From contig SBHC01000087.1 of assembly GCA_006226375.1 (NCBI GenBank), positions 1-64,000 on the forward strand: a DNA stretch of 64,000 nucleotides, given 5' to 3'. Under the pieces are notes generated by a model. It had not been told where the DNA came from, searched no databases, and saw only the letters and a program-made list of their open reading frames with translations. This DNA comes from Deltaproteobacteria bacterium (GTDB lineage Bacteria; Myxococcota_C; UBA6777). Shown here piece after piece: positions 42,854 to 52,190 of this stretch; the stretch's first letter is position 1, and the number at the start of each line of letters is the position of its first letter. Position numbers and translations under genes: made by a program.

Positions 42854-45606
42854 ACAAGTTCAGCCGGGCTACGAGGCATGATCTTGTAGTTACCAAAGGT
42901 GAAGAGGAGGGGACCTGTGATGGATTTGAATTTGTCGCCTTTGGTGCGGCTGGCCACGTAGGAGTTGTCGAACAGGTCATCCACACGGACTTCATCAGTA
43001 AGAGCGGTGGAGAGTGCGACCGAGAACTCTTGGTAATCACTGGGAGTGTCGGGGTTTGCGTTGGTCACTTCCACGTTCTCAACTTTGACCACAACACCTT
43101 CGTAAGCGTCTGCTTTGGCCGCTGACTTCTTGTTGATGTCAGCCGGTTTGACCACCACAGGAGTGGCGGTTTCTGTGCCCGCTTTGATGGTCAAGGAGGT
43201 GAGGTTGGTCAATTGGATCTGACCGTTGTAGTCCACGGCTTTCCCTTCGACGGTGACGCGGTCGCCAACTTTGATGCCAGCCGGAACTGTGAAGGTGGGG
43301 CTGGTTCCTACATAGAGCATGATGCCTGAGAATTCAGCGCCCTGGTAACCGGGATCGCCTTGAATCAATTGAGCCACAATCCGTTCTTTGTTGGACTGAA
43401 TTCCGGTGATCAGGAGGTTCTCTAGCTTGTAGGTGTTGCCCAGTTTGACCTTGCTTTGCTTGATGTCATACACCGAGGCTGCTTTGGTTGGGCAGGCTTC
43501 TCCGGGTTTGGTTGCATCTTCGGGGCAAGGGTCACAGGCATCACCCAAGGCGTCGTTGTCTTTGTTTTCTTGCTTGGGGTTGGACACCAGCGGGCAGTTG
43601 TCTTTGCTGTTCTCAATACCGTCTCCATCCTTGTCATTGGGATCAAACCCTTTGCAGGTTGTGGAGTTCTTGGTCAGGGGGCAAGGGTCACAGACATCGC
43701 CTTTTCCGTCGTCGTCTGCATCTGCTTGCTTGCCATTGTCCAAGGGCCGGATCGGGTTGAAGGTGTCGGGGCAGTTGTCTTTGCTGTTTTCAACGCCGTC
43801 ACCGTCTTTGTCGTTGGGGTCGCTTTTGCCAAACTCTCCAGCCCGTTGGGGAACACAGGTGGGTTCATCCTTGGGAGTGGGGTCGCAGGAGAACAAGGGA
43901 TACAGCGTGATGTTTTGGCTCGCTGTCCAGGTAGTGGCGTAGTCGGTGAGATCTTTGAAGCTGTTGATTCGAGAGTCGATTTTCTCGTCGCTCAGGCACA
44001 GGAGCTTATCCGACTTGCAAACATCAATGGCGTCACAGTTTCCAGGTGTTCCAGCGAGAGCGTTCACGATGGCTTTGTTCCCGTAGATGGTTTTTCCGCC
44101 TCGCATCACCATTGCAGTGTCTTGGGGCTTGCTGTCGATCACAGCGCGGTACTTTTTGTTGTTGTTCGCATCAAAGAGGACAAGGTCGGCGTAGTGACCC
44201 ACCTTGATGGAGCCAATGTATTGGCCGACGCCGAGAACGTCAGCGGAGTCTTTGGTCGCCATCGCAACGATTTGTGCGTCGGAGTAGTAAGAGTTCAAGT
44301 GGTTTTTGTTGAAGTAGTCAGCGCATTGGAGTTCGCGCTGCATGTTCATGGAGCCAGAGGGCATCCAGTCAGTGCCCAACGCGATCTTGATGCCGTATCG
44401 AGTAAAGATTGGCAGGCTTGCTGTGTGACCGTACAGAGAGATGTTGGTGCGTGGAGACCAGATCAAATTCACACCTGTTTTGGCCATCAAGGAGATATCT
44501 GCTGCGTTCAATCCAATGCCGTGAATGATGGAAGAGTTCTGCATCAGAAGCTTCTTTCCACCGTTGGCGGTGTCGGTCATGCAGAGGAATTCGTTTCGAG
44601 CCGTTTGAGCAATTCCTTCTGCAACGTGTGGAATGTACGCGGTGACTTTGTTGATGTCCGTCTCTTTGTCGAAGCTGGGGTACTTGCAACCTGAGCTGAT
44701 CAGATCGCCGCCGCTGTCTCCGAGTGGGAAGGTGGAATACTTCAAGGATCCGGGCAAGCCTTCACGTCCAGATTCCATGTTGCGAACGAGGCCATTGGCC
44801 CATTGCTTTCCTGCCATGGAGGTGACACCAGACATCAACATCCGGATCTCACCCCAAGCCACTGCACGTCCGCCAGAGTTCTGTCCTGACGCCGAAATCT
44901 TGGGCTTGTTGGTGCCTGCTCCTTTTCGCCATTCGTGCCGGTGGTCATACGCTGAAGCATACTTTCCTGGTCCTCGAAGGGCCCAGCCGAGGTGGTCGTG
45001 AGCGTTGATCAAGCCAGGACTCAAGACGGTGTTGGGGCAGACCAGCTTGGTCGCGCCGCTGTGTTTGCTTTCACAGTCGCAACCGACACAGACGATCTTT
45101 TCACCCGAGACGACGACCTGTCCCTTTTCCAGGAATCCGTCGGGGAGCAAAATGTCTGCCTGAATCAAGATGTCCTTGCTTCCCGCAGTAATCGTGCAAA
45201 GGCCCTGGGATGGTGCTGTTGCCGTGTTGTTGCACGTTTGGGGGCTGGGGCCATCGGTCGGCGGAGCTTCAGGTGTGCTTTGATCCTGCACGTTGGTGTC
45301 AGGCGTGGGCTCTTGGCCAGGTTCTTGACCAGGCTCGGGTCCATTTTCGGGTCCTGACGTGTTGTCATCTTTGGTCGTGTTGGTGTCTGGGGTCGGTTCG
45401 TTGGAAGTGGAACCATCCTTGTCTGCGGGTTCGTTTCCGCTCGGTTCTTGACCGGGCTCTTGGCCAGGTTCTTGACCGGGCTCCTGGCCGCTAGCCGTTT
45501 CCGTTGCTTGCTCTCCAACTACCCGTGGTCCACAAGCCAAATGGCTTGAAAAGACAGCCCAAAATCCACACAACAACAAACTCACAACAATGTGACGTGC
45601 TTTCAC
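42847..45606 (-). CDS. Amidohydrolase lipoprotein with thrombospondin type 3 repeats
   Basis: GTG start at 45606 with AAGGAG upstream. 919 residues: lipoprotein signal (L-A-C), a low-complexity linker with repeated P-G-Q-E (about 45290-45490 in the window) and an amidohydrolase domain. The domain has metal motif [26 protein letters not shown] and GTDWMPSGS, resembling ATZ/TRZ-type deaminases and chlorohydrolases. After it come calcium-binding thrombospondin type 3 repeats (DPNDKDGDG-x-ENSKDNCP, about 43500-43850) and a beta-rich C-terminal domain that looks OB-like ([17 protein letters not shown]). An enzyme displayed on a calcium-bound stalk is a reasonable inference. Confidence 0.85.
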   Translation of the reverse strand: MKARHIVVSLLLCGFWAVFSSHLACGPRVVGEQATETASGQEPGQEPGQEPGQEPSGNEPADKDGSTSNEPTPDTNTTKDDNTSGPENGPEPGQEPGQEPTPDTNVQDQSTPEAPPTDGPSPQTCNNTATAPSQGLCTITAGSKDILIQADILLPDGFLEKGQVVVSGEKIVCVGCDCESKHSGATKLVCPNTVLSPGLINAHDHLGWALRGPGKYASAYDHRHEWRKGAGTNKPKISASGQNSGGRAVAWGEIRMLMSGVTSMAGKQWANGLVRNMESGREGLPGSLKYSTFPLGDSGGDLISSGCKYPSFDKETDINKVTAYIPHVAEGIAQTARNEFLCMTDTANGGKKLLMQNSSIIHGIGLNAADISLMAKTGVNLIWSPRTNISLYGHTASLPIFTRYGIKIALGTDWMPSGSMNMQRELQCADYFNKNHLNSYYSDAQIVAMATKDSADVLGVGQYIGSIKVGHYADLVLFDANNNKKYRAVIDSKPQDTAMVMRGGKTIYGNKAIVNALAGTPGNCDAIDVCKSDKLLCLSDEKIDSRINSFKDLTDYATTWTASQNITLYPLFSCDPTPKDEPTCVPQRAGEFGKSDPNDKDGDGVENSKDNCPDTFNPIRPLDNGKQADADDDGKGDVCDPCPLTKNSTTCKGFDPNDKDGDGIENSKDNCPLVSNPKQENKDNDALGDACDPCPEDATKPGEACPTKAASVYDIKQSKVKLGNTYKLENLLITGIQSNKERIVAQLIQGDPGYQGAEFSGIMLYVGTSPTFTVPAGIKVGDRVTVEGKAVDYNGQIQLTNLTSLTIKAGTETATPVVVKPADINKKSAAKADAYEGVVVKVENVEVTNANPDTPSDYQEFSVALSTALTDEVRVDDLFDNSYVASRTKGDKFKSITGPLLFTFGNYKIMPRSPAELVK

Positions 45607-45960
45607 AACCTACTCCTTTGAAACTTCCCCTCATGTGTTGCCAGCATTAAAAGATGAGAAAACAAGACGTGTTTGGAACACGACAAGGGGAGGGCATACA
45701 ATCATGCTTGAAGCCTCAGGACCAACAGGGCGATGGGTTTCTGAGAGCAGGCCATTCGTCCACCTGCCACGAGCGATGGCTTGAGCGGAGCGTCCTGCTT
45801 TGCAGCGGTGACCCACTTGACACTTGAGTCCTGGACTCCCTTACGTCCGCAGCATATATACCACAATTTGTCCTGGGTGGAAGGGACAACCCCTTTTCGA
45901 GAGTCTTTTTTCTGTTGAATTTTCGGTGACGTTTGCGGATTGACGTGTTTGGGAAAGGGG
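45607..45960 (-). other. Upstream spacer of the amidohydrolase lipoprotein
   Basis: A 354-base region between the NUDIX gene stop and the amidohydrolase start. No gene is supported in it. It contains the inverted repeat at 45668-45682 and the ribosome site for the minus-strand gene; no consensus promoter was recognised. Confidence 0.45.
45668..45682. promoter_or_regulatory. Perfect 6-base inverted repeat, candidate operator
   Basis: CGTGTT-TGG-AACACG, about 60 bases before the GTG start of the amidohydrolase lipoprotein. The perfect arms and the position fit a repressor or activator site. No regulator gene is adjacent. Confidence 0.4.
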
Positions 45961-46404
45961 TTAGGTGGGCCAACATCCTTGGTCGGGCTTCATCTGTTTG
46001 GCCCAGGAGCGAAGGAGCTCTCGAAGCATGATGTTGGGGACAGCATTGGCCGCTTGCTGGGGGTTCATCCACCGCCGCTCCCGCTCCGTATCTTCAAGCC
46101 AGGTCTCGTGAACGAGGAGCACCTGGAGGGGATAGACTGTAACCTCATACGTGCGGTGGTGCTTTGTGTAGTGGTAGGTGCCGATCGGATCGTACCCCAC
46201 TTCTCCTGTGACCCCTGCTTCTTCCCAGGCTTCTTGCTGGGCCGACTCGGGAGGGGACAGACCGATCTCAACATTTCCTTTGGGGATACCCCACTTGCCA
46301 GTTCGGCGGGAGGTAACCACCAAGATCTCCAAACTTTCTTGACTCCAACGGTAGGGAATGACTCCCGATTGCTGTTTGTAAGGCGATTCAAGCATGGCGT
46401 ACAT
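45961..46404 (-). CDS. NUDIX hydrolase (diphosphoinositol/diadenosine polyphosphate type)
   Basis: 147 residues with a NUDIX box: PKGNVEIGLSPPESAQQEAWEEAGV. The EAWEEAGV catalytic helix with its metal-binding glutamates is intact. The usual Glu after GX5 is Leu and the usual Arg of R-E is Gln, as occurs in the KWGIPKG-type DIPP/Ap4A-like subfamily. It hydrolyses a nucleoside or inositol diphosphate linked to another moiety. The start may be ATG 46404 or the internal ATG 46395. Divergent from the winged-helix-like protein gene. Confidence 0.82.
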   Translation of the reverse strand: MYAMLESPYKQQSGVIPYRWSQESLEILVVTSRRTGKWGIPKGNVEIGLSPPESAQQEAWEEAGVTGEVGYDPIGTYHYTKHHRTYEVTVYPLQVLLVHETWLEDTERERRWMNPQQAANAVPNIMLRELLRSWAKQMKPDQGCWPT

Positions 46405-46464
46405 CTGTGTACTTTCGATCGTTCATGGATATTTTTTGTGAAAAGTATTCAAAGGTTTTTATCC

Positions 46465-47715
46465 ATGCAACCGTATATCTTTGTGGTGACATCAATCACT
46501 CAAGACACGACGGTAAATCTAATGGAACAGTTTCAACAACCGCATCTTACTGTACCTGTCATAAAAGCCTCCTTCCCAGAGACTATCCTGGCGAAGCTGT
46601 TGTCGCCTGAACAATTCAACATTATACAATATATCGATGGTCGTTCCACTGTCACAGATCTCGCAGCTCGTCTGGGAGTGGCTCTGGGCGAGATCATTTC
46701 TGAGCTTCGCAAGCTTGTTGCCTTGGAAGTGGTCGGAACGATGGTTCAAAGCGGGCCTCCTTCCGCTCGGGGCCTCGGACCCGTATCGAACAGCGATGCC
46801 ATGGACCTCCTGGATGCGGTGGAGCCTTTGGGCCAAGCCTCACCGAAGAAAGAGGGAAACCAGACCGTCATTGTTGGCAAAATCGTAGACGCTGATGGTG
46901 CTGTGTTGGATCATCGTCATCCCTCGTTTGCTCCTCCTTCCGCGATGTCCCAAGCTTCGATGGAAGCTCTCAGTGAGATCGAGCTGCTATCCAGCCAGGA
47001 CAGCGGCTGGACTCCTCCTCCCAAAGATCTATCGAGAAGCATTGAAATCCGGACAGGCTGGACAGAATCTGAGGTGCCTTGCTCTGCTTCTGGCTCCCCT
47101 GCTGAGCCTCTCGCAGACGAGACGGTGTTGCACAAGTCGTCAACCTCAATGGAGACATTCTTAACGTCGTCCACCCACTCGTCGAGTGGCATGTCCTGGC
47201 CTCGCAGCTCCGCTTGGCATGATGCTGTTGTGGAGTCCAACTCTTCAGGAGAAGTCGGTCCGGCGCATGGAAACGCACCGAACCAGCAAGGCGTTTGGAA
47301 CACATCGGACTTCCAATCCTTGTCGTACGGCGGCTATTCGTACGAACCGGAACCCTTAGAAGATACGTCTCGTTCCTCCTGGTCCAACCAACAAGGGATC
47401 GACTCTGCAACGTCTCCCCCTTGGGCTGATGAACCTGTGCGAGAGGCTGCGTACCAAGATTCTCTGCCTGCTCACTCTTTTGGAACGGATGAAGACTTGG
47501 GCACTCGAATGGAGCCCAGGATCGAATCCGGTGAGTCCAAAACACCTGACTCTGAAGCCCTGAACAAGTCTGTTGAAAGAGAGCCCTGGCACCGTCGTTG
47601 GCTTTTCATGGACGCTGCCAGTCGGGTTGCTTTGCCTTCGGCTGGCGACTGGAAGCGTCACCTCCCCGCTGAAACCGACCCTGACTCCGACTCCGATCTT
47701 CCCTTCAAAAAATAA
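46465..47715 (+). CDS. Acidic protein with N-terminal winged-helix-like domain
   Basis: 416 residues from ATG 46465 (AAAGG nearby); ATG 46522 is an alternative start. An N-terminal domain (about 30-95) of type PEQFNIIQYIDGRSTVTDLAARLGVALGEIISELRKLVALEVVG looks like the small helical domain found with DUF4388/PatA-like signalling proteins of Myxococcota. The rest is low-complexity, Ser/Pro/Glu/Asp-rich and probably disordered. It ends Pro-Phe-Lys-Lys. No enzyme motif. It may be a cytoplasmic adaptor in gliding or signalling. Confidence 0.6.
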   Translation: MQPYIFVVTSITQDTTVNLMEQFQQPHLTVPVIKASFPETILAKLLSPEQFNIIQYIDGRSTVTDLAARLGVALGEIISELRKLVALEVVGTMVQSGPPSARGLGPVSNSDAMDLLDAVEPLGQASPKKEGNQTVIVGKIVDADGAVLDHRHPSFAPPSAMSQASMEALSEIELLSSQDSGWTPPPKDLSRSIEIRTGWTESEVPCSASGSPAEPLADETVLHKSSTSMETFLTSSTHSSSGMSWPRSSAWHDAVVESNSSGEVGPAHGNAPNQQGVWNTSDFQSLSYGGYSYEPEPLEDTSRSSWSNQQGIDSATSPPWADEPVREAAYQDSLPAHSFGTDEDLGTRMEPRIESGESKTPDSEALNKSVEREPWHRRWLFMDAASRVALPSAGDWKRHLPAETDPDSDSDLPFKK

Positions 47716-47827
47716 TCCTTCGGTTCCTCCTGGGCATGGTTGTCATCCATGTGGCATTGGGGCTACTATCCTTCCGAATTTATCGTAGCTTTCTTCGACA
47801 GCGACTTTCGGTGAGGAAGACAATCGC

Positions 47828-49483
47828 ATGGGTACTGTGGAAACGCCCCCCTCTCGGCTCCGCTTCTGGATTTTCTTGTTGTTGGTGACGGCCGCGCTGT
47901 TACGCCTTACCTATGCTCTTGAAATGGGACAAGGTTTTGAGTTCCACCGTCATGAGTGGCGACAAACCGACATGCACTTCTTTGCCCTACGTGCCAACCA
48001 CATTGCGGTGGGGGATTGGTGGAGCAAGGCCGTCTCTGTACCAAAGCACAGTTGGTTGGTCCGCATTCAGAATCGCAACGCTTGGAAACGTTGGCTCCAA
48101 CATCGGTTTTACCAGTCGCCTGGATATGAGTATGTTCTGGCCGCTTCCATGGCTTGGTGGGGCAGTATTTGGCCTGTGAAAATCGGGCAAATGCTGCTGG
48201 GAGTTCTCTCTATCTTGTTGCTGTTCCATCTTGGCCAGCGCTTGTTTCATTGGCGCGTGGGTCTGATCGCTGGGGTCGGTGCGCTTTTTTATGGTCCTTT
48301 TGTGTATCTGGAACCGATGTTGTTGCGGACCTCTCTGCTCACGTTTCTTGGTCTGCTGTTAATGGCTCTGCTTCTCAAACTTAAGCAGCGACCTTCTCTT
48401 GGGTGGGCGTTGCTCTTTGGTGGGGTTGTTGGTGTTGCTGTCTTGTTCAAAGCCACTTGGCTTTTGCTCCTTGGAGCGACTCCAATCTTTCTTTGGCGTT
48501 CTGCTGCAGGTGCTTCAAAGCCTGCTTGGCCGACTTGGGTAGGCTTGGTGGTTGGCTTTGCTGTGGCTCTGAGTCCTTTGGTGGTTCGCAATGTGGTGGT
48601 CGGGGCAAGTCCTATGGCGTTGTCAGCGAACGGACCACTGGTGTTTGTGCAAGGCAACGCCCCTGACGCGAAGCCGCAGCCCAACTTTGCCAGCCGCTAC
48701 TTCAAAGACATCTTTGTCAAAACCAAGGGGCGTATGCTTCCGACGGTGAAGGAAACCCTTGGGCAGCACTCGCTGTGGAGCTTCCTGAAGCTTCACAGTC
48801 TGCGATTGTGGTCTGTGCTTCGAAGGGAGGAGGCGCCCAACAACACCTGCTTTGCTCTGGTTCAGCAACAGTCTTCTCTGTTGGGGTTGTTGCGTTTGAG
48901 CTTTCTTTTCCTTACACCATTGGCCTTCTTGGGCTGGGTTCTACTGACGAGGGGATCGTCGGAAGAACGTTGGGCTCTCGGACTCTGTCTGACGTTTCTC
49001 CTGTTGCATGCTTCAAGCTGGTTGTGGGGCGGCTACATGATGCGATACCGGGTCCCTGTTGCCCCCTTGTTTCTTTTGGGAGCCGCGTTCGCTGTGCATC
49101 GCATGCTGCTGTGGACCGAATCCCACTCCTGGAAGCCGTTGGGTCTGTCTGTTCTTGGGGTGTTGAGTGTGGCGCTTTTCCTCCATCTTCCATCCACAGG
49201 GAAGGTTGTGGAGGTTCGAATCGCTGATTACCTCGCTCCTATGCTCCACTCTGTCAAAGCGACGCAGTTTGAGCCAGGTTGTCAGGTTGCAAAGATTGCC
49301 GCAAAGCAAAAGCCCGCTACCTTTAAGCCACTTCAGACATTGATGTGTGGTTGTTGGTCACGGCAGCAAACCTGCCAGGATCAACAATGCCTTGCCAACC
49401 TTTGGAAGGTTTGTCGTGCTGGTTTCTTTCGTGAAGTGCGCAAGATTGGAAAACGGAAGTCAGGGAAGCGAACGAAAAAATAA
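47828..49483 (+). CDS. GT-C fold glycosyltransferase (PMT/GT39-like)
   Basis: ATG at 47828 after GAGGAAG. 551 residues with an N-terminal helix (about 10-28), then a loop with HEWRQTDMHFFALRANH, in which acidic and His residues could bind lipid phosphate sugar or metal, and ten or more membrane helices. A C-terminal extracytoplasmic region ends in a basic tail. The layout is that of the PMT_2/GT-C family, which transfers sugars from lipid-linked donors in the periplasm to proteins or lipids. The acceptor cannot be read. It precedes the convergent MopE-type gene. Confidence 0.75.
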   Translation: MGTVETPPSRLRFWIFLLLVTAALLRLTYALEMGQGFEFHRHEWRQTDMHFFALRANHIAVGDWWSKAVSVPKHSWLVRIQNRNAWKRWLQHRFYQSPGYEYVLAASMAWWGSIWPVKIGQMLLGVLSILLLFHLGQRLFHWRVGLIAGVGALFYGPFVYLEPMLLRTSLLTFLGLLLMALLLKLKQRPSLGWALLFGGVVGVAVLFKATWLLLLGATPIFLWRSAAGASKPAWPTWVGLVVGFAVALSPLVVRNVVVGASPMALSANGPLVFVQGNAPDAKPQPNFASRYFKDIFVKTKGRMLPTVKETLGQHSLWSFLKLHSLRLWSVLRREEAPNNTCFALVQQQSSLLGLLRLSFLFLTPLAFLGWVLLTRGSSEERWALGLCLTFLLLHASSWLWGGYMMRYRVPVAPLFLLGAAFAVHRMLLWTESHSWKPLGLSVLGVLSVALFLHLPSTGKVVEVRIADYLAPMLHSVKATQFEPGCQVAKIAAKQKPATFKPLQTLMCGCWSRQQTCQDQQCLANLWKVCRAGFFREVRKIGKRKSGKRTKK

Positions 49484-49485
49484 CG

Positions 49486-49506
49486 AAAATCCTGCTGGGC
49501 AGTTTT
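49486..49506. terminator. Weak bidirectional terminator candidate
   Basis: Between two convergent stops: AAAA, two unpaired bases, CTGC-TGG-GCAG, TTTT. The core stem is only four bases, extended by the A4/T4 flanks, and it could serve both strands. Confidence 0.3.
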
Positions 49507-49521
49507 GAGCACATTTCAACT

Positions 49522-51726
49522 TTATTGCAAGAAGAGGACTTGGTAGGAGGCTGACTTTCCTGCACGGGTACTGATGTCGCGGGTGTACATCCGGACGTTG
49601 TTGCCGCTAATGAGGTAGGCTCCTGCGCTGTCGGAGGATCCTGTGGGAGTCATAAGGACACCGCTGTTGCTACCCAAGGCTGGAAAGGAAAGCTCTGTGT
49701 AAAGGAACAGCGAGCTGATGCTCTTCAAGGTGACCTGCCACTTGGCGAGATTGTCGCTGAAGTTGTTGGACGCTTGGAGCTTACCCGAGGAGTTGACGAT
49801 CGCCCATGGGATTTGGGTCCGTCTGGGGATCCAGAACGAGAAGGGCTTGTCGAAGGGCTTCCCTGACAAGTCGAAGGTGTAGACGCGGCACTTCCCAGAT
49901 GAGTAGTAACCCGCTGTGGCATATCCAGTGACTTGTGCCCCAAACAGAGAGGCAAAGATGGGCTGGGATGATGAGTTGCATGAGGAAGCTTCGATCTCAA
50001 AAACGCCCTGCGAAATTCGTTGGGCTTTGGGGCTCCCGTAGCTTCGGTACAGGTACGTATTGGAGCCGGTGGGGAGGTTGAGGTAGAAGACGGAGCCCCA
50101 TACTTCTCCCGATATACTGGGTGGAATAACGGCTGTGAACGGCAAGTCTTGGAGAGCGTGTTTGGTGGTGTTGGCTTTGCCAGTGTACACCATGAAGTTT
50201 TTGGAGCTGCAAGTCCAGCTGATCGGATGGAGAGAGCTACCTTGGGCCATGACCAGCATGGAGGTCTTGGTGCAATCGTAGGCCGAGTTGCTCACCACCA
50301 TCTGGTAGGTGCCTGTCGCTGTACGCTTGGTGCTAGAAAAACCACGAGAAAATTTGGGTGAGCCGTTCGAGTTTACCCGCGCGTAGGTGTACTGAGAACC
50401 ACAAATTTCATCGACTTTCCCATCACAGTCGTCGTCCAGTTTGTTGAGGCAGACTTCGGTTTTGGGCTGTGTGAGCGAGGTGCAAGTTATCTTTCCTCTG
50501 GAGCAGGTGTACTTGCCTGAACGGCAGATCCCTTGAACGGCAGTGTTCGTGCAGGACTTCCCATTCTCTGGGAAGCTCTCATCGACCCTTCCATCGCAGT
50601 CGTTGTCTTTCCCATCGCAGAGTTCCGGGGTGGCGACGACCGCTCCTACACACGAAACCCAGTTGCCGGCCGTGCAGGTTTGGGTTCCGACTTTGCAAGG
50701 TGTTTTGCACGACCAGGTCTTTCTGTCTGTGTTGTAGGTGCATCCAGCACCGCTCGGGAAACACTCCTGGGTCAGGGATTCATCAACCTTTCCGTCGCAG
50801 TCATTGTCCTTGTTGTCGCAGGTTTCCGTCTTTGGCAGGGTTTGCCCTGAGCAGCTCCCCCAGCGTCGAAGGAACGAGCAGGTTTGCTTTCCTGCCTTGC
50901 AAAGACCCTTGCCTTCTGTTCCAAGGGGGCCATCGTAGCAAGGCCGTGTTTCACCTCGGGTGCAGGTACAGGGTGGACCGTCGGGTATGCCGTCGCAATC
51001 GTCATCGATCTTGTTGTCGCAGACCTCGTCCTGCTTCTTGTAGGAGCTTTGGCAGGTCAGCTTTCCTTTGGTGCAAGCCCACTCTCCCAAAGCACAAGGT
51101 CCTTTGGCCTGTTCTACGGTGCAGGGGGTTCCTTGCTTTGCGTCACTCTCATCGGTTTGTCCGTCGCAGTCATCATCAAGGCCGTTGCAGCTTTCCGTTT
51201 GTGGAGTGACTTCTTGCGTACAGGTTTCTGCCCAAGAGCCATTCACACAGAGGCGACGTCCCACTCGGCAAATTCCTTTGTTCTCTGTGCCTGGCTTCCC
51301 TGTGTAGCAGGGTTGTTCCTCTCCTGACTTGCACGAGACTGCAAGGTCAGGCTGGGGTGGAATCTCTGGAGGCAAGGACTCTTCGCTTCCTTCGCCTTCC
51401 GGAGTGGACTCTTGTTCTGTCGTACCCTCTGTCTGCCCTGCATCATCCGTTTGTGATGTCTCGGTTGCTTCTGAGCCTGTCGTTGTCTCTTGGGGTGGCT
51501 GAATGGGTTCTGTGGTTGTGTTGCCTTCGGGCGAGGATTGCTTCTTGGGGATGCAGGAGCCTTTAACACAGGATTCAACGAGGAGGCAGTCGAATTGGTC
51601 CTGGCAGGGACGGTACACGGAGCATGCACCTTGGAGCAGAAGCAAGAGCACCGAGAATGCGAGGGTGGTAACTGCAATGAGACACCATCTTCGTTTGAGA
51701 GACCGGTTCGGAGAATCAGCAACCAT
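49522..51726 (-). CDS. MopE-type D-D-D-C-D-G repeat lipoprotein
   Basis: Start chosen at ATG 51726, 127 bases after a good promoter and immediately before a lipoprotein signal (L-L-Q-G-A-C). Longer in-frame starts at 51864 lie at or upstream of the predicted transcription start. 734 residues: a first Cys-rich domain, a Ser/Thr/Glu/Gln linker, then five repeats of type N-x-L-D-D-D-C-D-G-x-x-D-E (for example NGLDDDCDGQTDE and NKDNDCDGKVDE). These alternate with Cys-rich stretches, and a beta-rich C-terminal domain of about 240 residues follows. Such Asp/Cys repeats bind calcium or copper in MopE-like surface proteins. The role here is unknown. Confidence 0.85.
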   Translation of the reverse strand: MVADSPNRSLKRRWCLIAVTTLAFSVLLLLLQGACSVYRPCQDQFDCLLVESCVKGSCIPKKQSSPEGNTTTEPIQPPQETTTGSEATETSQTDDAGQTEGTTEQESTPEGEGSEESLPPEIPPQPDLAVSCKSGEEQPCYTGKPGTENKGICRVGRRLCVNGSWAETCTQEVTPQTESCNGLDDDCDGQTDESDAKQGTPCTVEQAKGPCALGEWACTKGKLTCQSSYKKQDEVCDNKIDDDCDGIPDGPPCTCTRGETRPCYDGPLGTEGKGLCKAGKQTCSFLRRWGSCSGQTLPKTETCDNKDNDCDGKVDESLTQECFPSGAGCTYNTDRKTWSCKTPCKVGTQTCTAGNWVSCVGAVVATPELCDGKDNDCDGRVDESFPENGKSCTNTAVQGICRSGKYTCSRGKITCTSLTQPKTEVCLNKLDDDCDGKVDEICGSQYTYARVNSNGSPKFSRGFSSTKRTATGTYQMVVSNSAYDCTKTSMLVMAQGSSLHPISWTCSSKNFMVYTGKANTTKHALQDLPFTAVIPPSISGEVWGSVFYLNLPTGSNTYLYRSYGSPKAQRISQGVFEIEASSCNSSSQPIFASLFGAQVTGYATAGYYSSGKCRVYTFDLSGKPFDKPFSFWIPRRTQIPWAIVNSSGKLQASNNFSDNLAKWQVTLKSISSLFLYTELSFPALGSNSGVLMTPTGSSDSAGAYLISGNNVRMYTRDISTRAGKSASYQVLFLQ

Positions 51727-51859
51727 ACAAATTCGCCCCAATGAGAGGACCTGGAAATCAACCAACATACATTCTGAAACGACAAGAGTTCTTTGTTCTA
51801 CAGCAGGTTGGCAAACGAGGTCGATGCATCGCATGAGGGGGAAACCTACCTGCTTACTA

Positions 51860-51889
51860 AGCATAGGTTTTTCGTTGGTTTCTTGTCAA
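51860..51889 (-). promoter_or_regulatory. Probable sigma-70 promoter of the MopE-type lipoprotein
   Basis: Read on the minus strand: perfect TTGACA (51884-51889), an 18-base spacer, then TATGCT (51860-51865). Transcription would start near 51853, which favours the 51726 start codon over longer ones. Confidence 0.55.
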
Positions 51890-51996
51890 CGATATGACCT
51901 GGAAGTGAATCTTCTTGTTTGTGCGAAAGCTCCCTTCCTCCCGTGCTCTTTTACAAACACGTATGGGTGGAGAAACGTTGCGTTGGCGTCGCAGAG

Positions 51997-52025
51997 TTGT
52001 CACAGCCTCTTTTTCGACTTAGGTT
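51997..52025 (+). promoter_or_regulatory. Weak candidate promoter of the sphingomyelinase-like gene
   Basis: TTGTCA (51997-52002), a 17-base spacer and TAGGTT (52020-52025). Only half of the -10 positions match consensus, so it is tentative. Confidence 0.3.
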
Positions 52026-52190
52026 AGGATGGAGGGCGTGAGGTGGGAAGTTTCTTCAGGGGGAGGTTTCAGTGTTTTCATGAAAGACTTTCGAATCAGA
52101 GGTGGGTTGGAGTGGCCGTGGGAGTCCAATCGATTTGCTACAAAACGAGTCGGTTTGGGTCGAGCGGTATGGCATTGGGCTAGTTTGAGC

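Larger units (their letters stand above)
51727..52190. other. Divergent spacer between MopE-type and sphingomyelinase-like genes
   Basis: A 464-base region with one well-scoring minus-strand promoter (51860-51889), one weak plus-strand promoter (51997-52025), and possibly the N-terminal coding extension of the phosphodiesterase gene from 52029 or 52080. Confidence 0.5.

Noticed and set aside
42678-42881. A 67-codon plus-strand frame with a GAGGATGT before its ATG
   Set aside because: It overlaps the end of the amidohydrolase gene, runs through the GC-rich tandem repeat and terminator stem, and its translation has no protein-like pattern.
43456-44694. Plus-strand frame of about 412 codons inside the amidohydrolase gene
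   Set aside because: The opposite strand encodes clear amidohydrolase motifs; this frame is a Val/Gly-rich shadow.
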